Shown here piece by piece: positions 15,191 to 23,606 of a DNA stretch of 64,000 nucleotides. The stretch is taken from contig NZ_CABHMZ010000029.1 of the NCBI RefSeq assembly GCF_902167705.1, positions 1-64,000 of the forward strand, read 5' to 3'. The position numbers were made by a program, and so were the translations under genes. Each line of letters starts with the position of its first letter. The stretch's first letter is position 1. Under the pieces are notes generated by a model, which saw nothing but the letters and a program-made list of their open reading frames with translations, was not told the DNA's origin and made no database searches. The DNA is from Streptococcus constellatus (GTDB lineage: Bacteria > Bacillota > Bacilli > Lactobacillales > Streptococcaceae).

Positions 15191-16735
15191 GTGATAAAGA
15201 AGTCTATTAATTGGTCGTTTATGTTCAATATAAAAGGCTGGTTTTATTCTTTTGTATTGAATATAACAAAACGCTGGAAATATTTATTTGGATTATGGGG
15301 TCTGTTATTCCTTACTTATTTTTATTTAGGTGGTTCAACGGCTACCATTCCAAGGACTTTATTGTTTATAACAGGTTTGGTATTTAGCATAACTATTTGT
15401 TTACCTGGAAAATTGCATAATAAGGTATTTTGGAGTATTCTTTTTTCGGGGGGGCTTTTTGTTATTTTAACTCCTGTTTTAGATGTTCCTGATGAGACTG
15501 CTCATTATTCAAGAGCTTTGTACATATCAGAAGCGCACCTCTATCTTCCCAAAAAGTCTTCAGAGTTTAGAGTTTCTAAGGATGCTGTAGAAGCTGAAAA
15601 AGTATTTAAAAAACCGTTGATACATTCTGGGTTAGATAAAGTTAAGACCTCTTCAAAAACTGCACGTTATCCTAAATTTTTAGCAACGAATGCTTCATCG
15701 TTTATTCCTTATTTACCCCAAGTATTTGGCTTGACAATCGCTAAGATTTTAGGATTAAGTGTTCTATCTTCAATCATTTTAGGGCGTTTATGTAATCTTT
15801 TGGCTTATGCGTTGTTAATTAGGTTAGCTATAAAAAAAGCTAAGGGGAAAGAATTATTGTTCGCAAGTCTAGCGATGCTACCAATGAGTGTATATTTAGC
15901 CTCTTCTTTCAGTACAGACGGTATGGTGAATGGGTTTCTCTTCTTGATTATTGCTTTGTTTTGTGAGTATGTTCAAAAAGATAAGGTTTCTTTATTAGAT
16001 ATTCTATTATTTGCAACATTATGTTTAATAATGACTACCATGAAATTGCCATATGTATTATTGATAGGATTGTTATTATTTATACCAAAAAAGAAATTAC
16101 CAGATCGGTATACTTATGTATTTATTATTGGGCTCATTTTGCTAGTAGGAATTTTAAGCTTCTTTTGGTTGCGTTTATCTAGTAATATTAATATGAATCA
16201 GGTAACTTCTGATGTAAACCCAGTTGAAAAGATTAAATACACAATAGGACATATGAATGAATTTTTAAGAATGATTGTGCAAGAGTGGGTGAATTTAATT
16301 CCAAATAAAATCCCTTCCCTGTTTACATTTGGCTGGTTAACCTATGGTTTAGGAAACTTACTATGGTTCTATTTAATATTTATCAGTTGTGTCATATTTA
16401 TGATACCTCAATATAATCCTTTACCTAAAATTAGTAAATATGGAACTTTTTTAGTCGGGGTTGGAATTACGTTTGGCATTTTGATGACAGCCTATTTAAT
16501 GTGGGGGAAAGTTAATGAAATTGCTATTCAAGGTGTTCAAGGTAGATATTTTACTGGGGTTATTTTACTTTTAGGTTTAACGTTTAATAGTATTAAACTA
16601 TTTGTGCCGATATCCCCTACACTCTCTTCAGAAGAAGAGGAGAAAAGAGATACCTTTGTTTTATTTATTGCATTGGTCTTTATAATGATGTCTGTTGTGT
16701 TAACAGTACTTCAATATTATGGTTTTAAAAATTAA
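15191..16735 (+). CDS. DUF2142 polytopic membrane protein, GacL-like GT-C candidate
   Basis: A 514-residue protein with about 12 membrane segments and the motif LDVPDETAHYSRA in the first outer loop (about 98-110). Such an acidic, His-containing loop is usual in GT-C enzymes that use polyprenyl-phosphate sugars outside the cell. A GacL-type protein attaches the side-chain sugar to the rhamnan in S. pyogenes. The start is GTG with ggaga ten bases upstream. Assignment to GacL is by position and topology, not by residue identity. Confidence 0.65.
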   Translation: MIKKSINWSFMFNIKGWFYSFVLNITKRWKYLFGLWGLLFLTYFYLGGSTATIPRTLLFITGLVFSITICLPGKLHNKVFWSILFSGGLFVILTPVLDVPDETAHYSRALYISEAHLYLPKKSSEFRVSKDAVEAEKVFKKPLIHSGLDKVKTSSKTARYPKFLATNASSFIPYLPQVFGLTIAKILGLSVLSSIILGRLCNLLAYALLIRLAIKKAKGKELLFASLAMLPMSVYLASSFSTDGMVNGFLFLIIALFCEYVQKDKVSLLDILLFATLCLIMTTMKLPYVLLIGLLLFIPKKKLPDRYTYVFIIGLILLVGILSFFWLRLSSNINMNQVTSDVNPVEKIKYTIGHMNEFLRMIVQEWVNLIPNKIPSLFTFGWLTYGLGNLLWFYLIFISCVIFMIPQYNPLPKISKYGTFLVGVGITFGILMTAYLMWGKVNEIAIQGVQGRYFTGVILLLGLTFNSIKLFVPISPTLSSEEEEKRDTFVLFIALVFIMMSVVLTVLQYYGFKN

Positions 16736-16760
16736 TAGCTAAAGTTAGGAGTGATGTAAA

Positions 16761-17411
16761 ATGAAAAAAGCACTAAGCGGTTTTGTTTTATTGATATTAA
16801 TGATACTGTTAGGAGTTGAAAAGGCTAGCGCTGACAATGAAGGCTTAGAAATGTACCGTCTGTATAATCCAAATAGTGGCGAACATTTTTATACAGCTAA
16901 TTGGAATGAAAAAGAAATGCTTTCAAGAGTGGGCTGGCGTTATGAGGGGGGTGGTTGGATTGCTCCTTTGCAAGGACAAGATGTATATAGAATGTACAAT
17001 CCTAATGCTGGCGATCATCATTATACTTTGAATGCTAATGAAAGAGATTTCCTTATTAAGTCAGGATGGAGATATGAAGGAGTGGCATGGAAATCTTCTG
17101 GTCAATATCCATTATATAGACTTTATAATCCAAATGCTAGAGCAGGTAGTCATCATTACACATTATCTGAAGCAGAAAAAGTGCATTTAACTCACGTTGG
17201 TTGGCGTTATGAAGGTATTAGTTGGTATGCTGTTGGGTTAGGAGCTCCAATTTCTCATCAATCGTCTTCTAATTCAGGAAATATAGCTAATCCAGAAATG
17301 TATCCAAATTGTGAAGCTGCCCGAAGAGCCGGTGTAACTCCTATTTATCGTGGACAGCCTGGTTATAGTAGTAAATTGGATAAAGATGGAGACGGGGTCG
17401 CTTGTGAATAG
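16761..17411 (+). CDS. Exported DUF5648-repeat and excalibur-domain protein
   Basis: A 216-residue exported protein. A signal peptide (1-24, cut probably after KASA) is followed by three repeats of about 45 residues, each with Y/R-LYNPN..G.H.YT and a GWRYEG segment (about 30-72, 74-115, 117-160). After a Ser/Asn linker comes an excalibur calcium-binding domain (about 177-216) with CEAARRAGVTPI and the DKDGDGVACE loop. No membrane anchor or LPXTG is seen, so it is probably secreted or held by the wall glycan. DUF5648 repeats are of unknown function. Its place between polysaccharide genes suggests a link to the glycan; this is inference. Confidence 0.8.
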   Translation: MKKALSGFVLLILMILLGVEKASADNEGLEMYRLYNPNSGEHFYTANWNEKEMLSRVGWRYEGGGWIAPLQGQDVYRMYNPNAGDHHYTLNANERDFLIKSGWRYEGVAWKSSGQYPLYRLYNPNARAGSHHYTLSEAEKVHLTHVGWRYEGISWYAVGLGAPISHQSSSNSGNIANPEMYPNCEAARRAGVTPIYRGQPGYSSKLDKDGDGVACE

Positions 17412-17444
17412 TTAGCAAATCATTTATTTTTAAATAGTCCTTTT

Positions 17445-17472
17445 AAAGTTAGGCTTTGTTCCTAACTTTTTT
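17445..17472 (+). terminator. Terminator after the exported protein gene
   Basis: Perfect 9-bp arms aaagttagg (17445-17453) and cctaacttt (17461-17469), a 7-base loop, and a T-run. It separates the side-chain group from the next glycosyltransferase. Confidence 0.8.
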
Positions 17473-17514
17473 ATTTTTATGTTAGAATATATTTAATGAT
17501 ATAAGGAGGCTAAA

Positions 17515-18441
17515 ATGACAATTTCAATCATCGTTCCTTGTTTTAACGAGGAAGAGTCGCTTCCGTTGTTTTATGCGGAAATGGAAAAAATTAAATCTCA
17601 AATAAATGATCATTTTGAATACATCTTTGTCAATGATGGCTCAAAAGATAGAACTTTAGCTATTTTACGAGAACTCAGTCAGAAAAATAATAATGTTCGT
17701 TATCTTTCTTTTTCGAGAAATTTTGGAAAAGAAGCAGCTCTGTATGCAGGTCTCAAACATGCAACTGGTGATTTAGTGACTGTCATGGATGCGGATTTGC
17801 AAGATCCTCCAGAACTTTTACTTACAATGAAATCTATGCTAGAGAAGAACTCGGATTTGGATTGTGTGGGGACACGACGGACAACACGTGATGGAGAACC
17901 ACCAATTCGTAGTTTTTTTGCTAGGATGTTTTATAAATTGATTAATAAAATTAGCCAAGTTGAGATGGTGGACGGCGCGCGTGATTTCCGTCTCATGCGC
18001 AGGCAAATGGTAGATGCCATTTTAGAAGTTTCTGAGTACAATCGTTTTTCCAAGGGAATATTCGCATGGGTTGGATTTAAAACAGAATATTTGGAGTATA
18101 AGAATGTGGAACGAGTTGCAGGAAAAACCAGTTGGAGTTTCTGGCAATTATTGAATTATTCTTTAGAAGGGATCATCAACTTTTCAGATGCTCCTTTGAC
18201 GATAGCCTTTTGGGGAGGTGTTGTTGCCTGTTTATTGGCATTCTTCCTTATCATGATTGTCATTGTTCGTACGTTGATTTTTGGTGACCCAACGTCTGGC
18301 TGGCCTTCTATGGTTTCGATTATTCTTTTTCTAGGTGGTTTTCAGTTGTTGACAATTGGCATTCTTGGTAAATACATTGGAAAAATTTTCATGGAAACCA
18401 AAAAAAGACCAATTTATGTCATTAAAGAGAAGAGCAAGTAG
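17515..18441 (+). CDS. GtrB/DPM-type GT2 with two C-terminal membrane helices
   Basis: A 308-residue polyprenyl-phosphate glycosyltransferase. The GT-A domain shows IIVPCFNEEESLPLFY, VNDGSKDRTL, RNFGKEAALYAG, DADLQDPPELL, and the RDFRLM motif. Two C-terminal membrane segments (about 230-255 and 266-290) follow. Enzymes of this type make glucose- or similar sugar-phosphate-undecaprenol, which feeds a GT-C transferase outside the membrane. It is flanked by terminators, so it is probably transcribed alone from a promoter just after 17472. It gives the locus a second lipid-linked sugar donor besides the GacI-like one. Confidence 0.85.
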   Translation: MTISIIVPCFNEEESLPLFYAEMEKIKSQINDHFEYIFVNDGSKDRTLAILRELSQKNNNVRYLSFSRNFGKEAALYAGLKHATGDLVTVMDADLQDPPELLLTMKSMLEKNSDLDCVGTRRTTRDGEPPIRSFFARMFYKLINKISQVEMVDGARDFRLMRRQMVDAILEVSEYNRFSKGIFAWVGFKTEYLEYKNVERVAGKTSWSFWQLLNYSLEGIINFSDAPLTIAFWGGVVACLLAFFLIMIVIVRTLIFGDPTSGWPSMVSIILFLGGFQLLTIGILGKYIGKIFMETKKRPIYVIKEKSK

Positions 18442-18474
18442 AAAGCAGATTTTTTCTGCTTTTTTTGATATAAT
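18442..18474 (+). promoter_or_regulatory. Terminator plus rmlD promoter
   Basis: The stem aaagcaga (18442-18449) with tctgcttt (18455-18462) and a T-run to about 18466 is followed at once by TATAAT (18469-18474), 40 bases before the rmlD start. The previous gene therefore ends and the rhamnose branch starts within 35 bases. Confidence 0.7.
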
Positions 18475-18513
18475 GGATTTATTGAATGTTTATTGTTCAG
18501 AAAGGAATTTCAA

Positions 18514-19365
18514 ATGATTTTAATTACAGGGGCTAACGGACAGCTTGGGACAGAACTTCGTTATCTTTTAGATGAACGCAATGAAGAGTATGTGGCAGTT
18601 GACGTGGCAGAAATGGATATTACAAATGCCGAAATGGTAGAGAAGGTTTTTGCAGAAGTGAAGCCAAGTCTTGTTTATCATTGTGCTGCCTATACAGCTG
18701 TGGACGCAGCAGAAGATGAAGGTAAAGAACTGGACTATGCAATCAATGTCACAGGAACTGAAAATGTTGCTAAAGCAGCAGAAAAGCATGGTGCAACACT
18801 TGTTTACATTTCTACAGACTATGTTTTTGCTGGAGATAAGCCAGTTGGGCAGGAATGGGAAGTAGATGATCAACCCGATCCTCAGACGGAATATGGTCGC
18901 ACGAAGCGCATGGGAGAGGAATTGGTTGAGAAATATTCTAGCCGTTTCTACATTATCCGCACAGCTTGGGTCTTTGGAAATTATGGAAAGAACTTTGTTT
19001 TCACTATGCAAAATTTAGCGAAAACACATAAAACCCTGACTGTTGTGAATGACCAACATGGTCGTCCAACTTGGACGCGTACGTTGGCTGAATTTATGAC
19101 GTACTTAGCAGAAAATCAAAAAGAATTTGGTTATTATCATTTGTCAAATGATGCTACAGAAGATACGACTTGGTATGATTTTGCAGTGGAAATCTTAAAA
19201 GATACAGATGTCGAAGTTTTGCCAGTAGACTCTAGCAAGTTTCCAGCGAAAGCGAAGCGACCTCTCAATTCTACCATGAGCCTCGCTAAAGCTAAGGAAA
19301 CCGGCTTTGTCATTCCAACTTGGCAAGATGCCCTCAAGGAATTTTATAAACAAGGAAAGAAATAA
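18514..19365 (+). CDS. rmlD: dTDP-4-dehydrorhamnose reductase
   Basis: A 283-residue short-chain reductase that makes dTDP-L-rhamnose, the rhamnan precursor. It has an N-terminal NAD(P) site GANGQLG, an STDYVF segment, and the YGRTKRMGEE catalytic Tyr-x-x-x-Lys. The start is ATG 18514 with aaagga upstream; the frame extends seven codons further up without a ribosome site. The usual streptococcal order, rmlD directly before rgpA, is kept (GacA in S. pyogenes). A terminator and promoter lie between it and rgpA. Confidence 0.95.
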   Translation: MILITGANGQLGTELRYLLDERNEEYVAVDVAEMDITNAEMVEKVFAEVKPSLVYHCAAYTAVDAAEDEGKELDYAINVTGTENVAKAAEKHGATLVYISTDYVFAGDKPVGQEWEVDDQPDPQTEYGRTKRMGEELVEKYSSRFYIIRTAWVFGNYGKNFVFTMQNLAKTHKTLTVVNDQHGRPTWTRTLAEFMTYLAENQKEFGYYHLSNDATEDTTWYDFAVEILKDTDVEVLPVDSSKFPAKAKRPLNSTMSLAKAKETGFVIPTWQDALKEFYKQGKK

Positions 19366-19371
19366 GGTAGA

Positions 19372-19437
19372 AGCAGCCGAAAGGTTGCTTTTCTTTTCTA
19401 TTTTATGTTACACAAACGATTTATAAAGTGATATAAT
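19372..19437 (+). promoter_or_regulatory. Terminator and rgpA promoter
   Basis: A short hairpin gcagcc-gaaa-ggttgc with T-rich tail (from 19372) is followed by TTACAC (19408-19413) and TATAAT (19432-19437), 18 bases apart and 35 bases before rgpA. It should drive the backbone operon. Confidence 0.6.
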
Positions 19438-19472
19438 AGATTAGATTGCAAAATCTTGAATTGAGGGAAATC

Positions 19473-20621
19473 ATGAAACATGTATTCATCATCGGAAGTC
19501 GTGGCCTTCCTGCTAAATATGGTGGATTTGAAACCTTTGTTGAGAAATTAGTGGAGAACCGCCTATCTCCTCAAATCCAATACCATGTAGCTTGTTTATC
19601 AGATGATGAAGCTTATCATCATTTTGATTACAAAGGCGTAGATTGTTTTACGATTAAAGCACCAAAACTTGGTCCAGCTCGCGTTATTTCTTATGATATG
19701 ATGGCAATTAACTACGCTTTGAAGTTAGTAAACAGTCAAAAAATTGCTCAACCGATTTTTTATATTTTAGGAAATACAATCGGCGCTTTTATCGCACCTT
19801 TTGCTCGAAAAATTCACAATGCTGGTGGTATCTTTTATATCAATCCTGATGGACTTGAGTGGAAACGTGCCAAGTGGTCTAAGCCCGTTCAAAAGTACCT
19901 CAAATATTCTGAGAAAGTGATGACTAAACATGCCGATTTGGTGATTTCGGACAATCAAGGAATTGAAAGCTATATCCAGAAAGCTTATCCGTGGGCTAAA
20001 ACCACTTTTGTTGCCTATGGGACCGATTTGCGCTTGTCATCTTTAACTGCTCAGGATGAAAAAGTCCGACACTTTTTTGACACGTGGGCAAGTAAAGAAA
20101 AAGATTATTATTTGATTGTTGGGCGTTTTGTTCCAGAAAATAACTATGAAATCATCATTCGTGAGTTTATGAAGTCACAGACGCAACGAGATTTACTGAT
20201 TGTCTGCAATCATCAAGGCAATGCTTATTTTGAAGAACTACGACAAAAAACAAATTTTGACCGAGATGAGCGGATTAAGTTTGTCGGAACCGTTTATGAT
20301 CAAGATTTATTGAAGTATATTCGCAATCAAGCTTTTGCTTACATTCACGGTCACGAAGTCGGAGGTACCAATCCAGGACTGCTGGAGGCGCTAGCTCAGA
20401 CAGATTTGAATTTAGTGCTGGGTGTGGACTTTAACCGACAAGTGGCAAAAGAAACGGCTCTTTACTGGGATAAGAAAGAAGACAGCCTAGTTGATTTCAT
20501 TCATCAGGTAGATAAACAGTCCGACTTTTCAGACCTAGGTCAAGCAGCGAAAGAAAACATGAAAGAACACTACACTTGGGAAAAAATTGTGGGTGAATAC
20601 GAGGAATTATTCTTATCATGA
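19473..20621 (+). CDS. rgpA: RgpA rhamnosyltransferase, first rhamnan sugar
   Basis: A 382-residue GT4-type enzyme with the DUF1972-type N-terminus: IIGSRGLPAKYGGFETFVEK. The C-terminal half carries LIVGRFVPENNYEIIIREF, GHEVGGTNPGLLEAL and the catalytic Glu region. RgpA/GacB adds the first rhamnose to the lipid-linked GlcNAc on the inner face of the membrane. The start is ATG 19473 with gaggga before it. The stop overlaps rgpB by four bases. Confidence 0.93.
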   Translation: MKHVFIIGSRGLPAKYGGFETFVEKLVENRLSPQIQYHVACLSDDEAYHHFDYKGVDCFTIKAPKLGPARVISYDMMAINYALKLVNSQKIAQPIFYILGNTIGAFIAPFARKIHNAGGIFYINPDGLEWKRAKWSKPVQKYLKYSEKVMTKHADLVISDNQGIESYIQKAYPWAKTTFVAYGTDLRLSSLTAQDEKVRHFFDTWASKEKDYYLIVGRFVPENNYEIIIREFMKSQTQRDLLIVCNHQGNAYFEELRQKTNFDRDERIKFVGTVYDQDLLKYIRNQAFAYIHGHEVGGTNPGLLEALAQTDLNLVLGVDFNRQVAKETALYWDKKEDSLVDFIHQVDKQSDFSDLGQAAKENMKEHYTWEKIVGEYEELFLS

Positions 20622-21553
20622 AAGTGACCATTCTCATGTCCACCTACAATGGTGAACGGTTTTTAGCAGAACAAATTGAAAGTATTCGGCAGCAGACCTA
20701 TACAGACTGGCAGCTGTTAATCCGAGATGACGGTTCTAAAGACAGGACGCGTGAGATTATTCAAGATTTTTGTCAAAAAGATAATCGCATTCATTTTGTG
20801 AATCCTGATAGCGTCGAGAATCTTGGTGTTATCAAAAGTTTCTTTTATCTTTTGAAATATCAAACATCAGATGTTTACTTTTTTAGCGACCAAGATGATG
20901 TCTGGTTGCCTGAGAAAGTAGAAATGCAGCTAAAAGAAGCGATTAAGTACGATGGCAGTCAACCTTTACTGGTTTACACGGATTTAAAAGTTGTTGATCA
21001 AGAGTTAAATGTCGTACATGAAAGTATGATTCGTACACAGTCTGACCATGCAAACACAGAACTGCTTCAAGAATTAACAGAAAATACTGTTACAGGCGGC
21101 GTTTCGATGATTAACCAAGATCTGGCTGACTTATGGACAGGTCAAGAAGTTCATGACCTTCTCATGCATGACTGGTATTTAGCTTTGTTGGCAGCAGCTT
21201 TTGGTCGTTTAGTCTATATAGACCACCCAAGCGAATTGTATCGGCAACATTCCAATAATGTTTTAGGTGCAAGAACCCTCAGAAAAAGAATGCAAAATTG
21301 GATTCGCCCGCATATTCTTTTTGCCAAATATTGGAAATTGATTCAAGATAGCCAAGAACAAGCGAGGAATTTATTGGCTTTGCCTCTGACTGCTCAAAAT
21401 AAAGAACTGATTGAAAATTTTGTGACAATCATGGAAGTCCCTTTTATGGAGCGTTTGCGCCGTCTTCAAAAATATGGCTATCGAAAAAATCGTGCCTTCC
21501 ATACTTTTGTCTTTACAACACTCATTCTTACAAAATTTGCTTATAAGGAGTAA
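20618..21553 (+). CDS. rgpB: RgpB alpha-1,3-rhamnosyltransferase
   Basis: A 311-residue GT2 enzyme: TILMSTYNGERFLAEQIESI, IRDDGSKDRT, and the metal site FSDQDDVWLPEK, followed by GGVSMINQDL and HDWYLALLAA. This is the conserved RgpB/GacC pattern. It extends the rhamnan on the lipid carrier. Start and stop overlap its neighbours (ATGA with rgpA; stop shared with rgpC), so translation is coupled within the operon. Confidence 0.93.
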   Translation: MKVTILMSTYNGERFLAEQIESIRQQTYTDWQLLIRDDGSKDRTREIIQDFCQKDNRIHFVNPDSVENLGVIKSFFYLLKYQTSDVYFFSDQDDVWLPEKVEMQLKEAIKYDGSQPLLVYTDLKVVDQELNVVHESMIRTQSDHANTELLQELTENTVTGGVSMINQDLADLWTGQEVHDLLMHDWYLALLAAAFGRLVYIDHPSELYRQHSNNVLGARTLRKRMQNWIRPHILFAKYWKLIQDSQEQARNLLALPLTAQNKELIENFVTIMEVPFMERLRRLQKYGYRKNRAFHTFVFTTLILTKFAYKE

Positions 21554-22362
21554 TGATGGACTTATTTAGTCGAAAAAATATGATTCTCTTACGCGAGATG
21601 ATTAAAACAGATTTTAAATTACGGTATCAAGGGAGCTTGATTGGACATTTATGGTCCATTTTGAAGCCCTTGCTCTTGTTTACGATTATGTATTTAGTTT
21701 TTGTGCGCTTCTTGAGATTTGATGATGGAACACCACATTATGCTATTGGTCTTTTAGTTGGTATGGTAACTTGGAATTTCTTTTCTGAAGCCACAAATAT
21801 GGGAATGATGTCTATCGTTTCTCGTGGTGATTTGCTTCGGAAACTGAACTTTTCAAAAGAAATTATTGTCATTTCTTCAGTTGTCGGCGCAGCAATTAAC
21901 TACTCTATTAATTTATTGGTCGTTTTCATCTTTGCTTTGGTTAATGGAGTAGCAGTATCCATTGGCTGGCTCACAGTTGTCCCATTATTTGTTGAATTGA
22001 TTTTATTTTCAACAGGAATCGCTTTTGTGTTGGCAACGTTATTTGTTAAATATAGAGATATTGGTCCGATTTGGGAAGTGGTGATGCAAGCAGGAATGTA
22101 TGCGACACCTATTATCTACTCTCTTACCTTTATTTTGCAACGTGGTCAGGTAACAATTGCAAAACTCATGATGCTAAATCCTTTGGCACAGATTATTCAA
22201 GATTTGCGGCACTATATTGTTTTTTCAGGAAGCATGCGTGGCTGGGATTTAATTGGTCATAAAGGTGTTGCTATGGTACCCTACATTCTTCCTTTCTTTA
22301 TTTTTGGAATTGGGTATTATATTTTCCACAAAAATGCTAAGAGATTCGCGGAGATTTTATAA
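21553..22362 (+). CDS. rgpC: RgpC, ABC transporter permease for rhamnan export
   Basis: A 269-residue ABC-2 type permease with six predicted membrane segments and the family N-terminus LREMIKTDFKLRYQGSLIGH-like region (about 12-31). Together with RgpD it moves the lipid-linked rhamnan across the membrane, as in Wzm/Wzt systems. The stop codon and the rgpD start share bases at 22362. It looks intact. Confidence 0.93.
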   Translation: MMDLFSRKNMILLREMIKTDFKLRYQGSLIGHLWSILKPLLLFTIMYLVFVRFLRFDDGTPHYAIGLLVGMVTWNFFSEATNMGMMSIVSRGDLLRKLNFSKEIIVISSVVGAAINYSINLLVVFIFALVNGVAVSIGWLTVVPLFVELILFSTGIAFVLATLFVKYRDIGPIWEVVMQAGMYATPIIYSLTFILQRGQVTIAKLMMLNPLAQIIQDLRHYIVFSGSMRGWDLIGHKGVAMVPYILPFFIFGIGYYIFHKNAKRFAEIL

Positions 22363-23582
22363 TGTCAGATAAAAAAATTGCAGTAAAAGTTGATCATGTC
22401 AGCAAGTATTTTAAACTTCCTACTGAAGCAACGCAAAGTTTACGTACCAATTTAGTCAATTATTTTAAGGGAATTAAAGGCTATACGGAACAACATGTTT
22501 TAAAAGATATTAACTTTGAAGTTGAAGAAGGTGATTTCTTTGGGATTGTGGGCCGTAATGGTTCAGGAAAGTCCACTCTTTTAAAAATCATTTCTCAAAT
22601 TTATGTCCCTGAGAAAGGAAAAGTCACAGTCAACGGGAAAATGGTTTCTTTTATTGAACTTGGTGTTGGCTTTAACCCAGAATTAACTGGACGTGAAAAT
22701 GTCTATATGAATGGGGCTATGCTTGGTTTTACAACAGAAGAAATTGATGCCATGTACGATGACATTGTTGATTTTGCTGAGTTGCATGAATTTATGAATC
22801 AAAAACTGAAGAATTATTCAAGCGGAATGCAAGTTCGTTTGGCGTTTTCGGTCGCGATTAAAGCACAAGGTGATGTTCTCATTCTTGATGAAGTTCTTGC
22901 AGTCGGTGATGAAGCTTTCCAGAGAAAATGTAACGACTATTTCTTAGAACGAAAAAAATCTGGGAAAACAACCATTCTTGTTACGCACGACATGGGCGCT
23001 GTTAAGAAATATTGCAATAAAGCTGTTTTGATTGAGGACGGATTGATTAAGGCGATTGGAAATCCTGATGATGTTGCAAATCAGTATAGCTTTGATAATG
23101 CGATTCAACCAACACAAGAAAAAGCTACTGCTTCAGAGAATAAAACGAAACAAGTTGCATTGGTTGAGAACTTTGAAGTAAAATTGTTATCTCCAAATCA
23201 AGTAACACCAGACGATGAATTGAAGTTTGAATTTACTTTTACACAGCTTCAAGATATTGAGACTCATATTGCTATGTCGTTCGTTGATATTAACACTAAT
23301 TATGGCTATTACAATGATAATTCTATGGATTTAAAAATTAGTGGAACAGGAGAAAAGAAAGTCATCTATACATGCAAACTTCCTTATTTAAATCATGCTC
23401 GTTTAAGATTGGAAGCAACTGTTCGTGATTCTGACAAACGTGTTTTAGCCTTTGCCGTATCTTCAAAAGCTCCAATCGTCTTTATTGAACGGAATGATAT
23501 TCCAGAGGATGACGAATCTGCACTAGATTCAGCAACAGGTTTACTTGTTAGAAATGGAAGTTGGCAAGAATCGCACACATAA
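22362..23582 (+). CDS. rgpD: RgpD, ABC transporter ATPase with Wzt-type C-terminal domain
   Basis: A 406-residue ATPase partner of RgpC. Walker A is GRNGSGKST (64-72), the signature SSGMQVRLAFSVA lies near 147, and Walker B is LILDEVLAVGD (about 171-181). The H-loop is VTHDMG. A linker (245-268) leads to a beta-rich C-terminal domain (about 270-390) like the carbohydrate-binding domain of Wzt, which may recognise the glycan. It is the fourth gene of the backbone operon. Confidence 0.93.
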   Translation: MSDKKIAVKVDHVSKYFKLPTEATQSLRTNLVNYFKGIKGYTEQHVLKDINFEVEEGDFFGIVGRNGSGKSTLLKIISQIYVPEKGKVTVNGKMVSFIELGVGFNPELTGRENVYMNGAMLGFTTEEIDAMYDDIVDFAELHEFMNQKLKNYSSGMQVRLAFSVAIKAQGDVLILDEVLAVGDEAFQRKCNDYFLERKKSGKTTILVTHDMGAVKKYCNKAVLIEDGLIKAIGNPDDVANQYSFDNAIQPTQEKATASENKTKQVALVENFEVKLLSPNQVTPDDELKFEFTFTQLQDIETHIAMSFVDINTNYGYYNDNSMDLKISGTGEKKVIYTCKLPYLNHARLRLEATVRDSDKRVLAFAVSSKAPIVFIERNDIPEDDESALDSATGLLVRNGSWQESHT

Positions 23583-23606
23583 AACTTTACAAAGCGAGGG
23601 CTTAAT

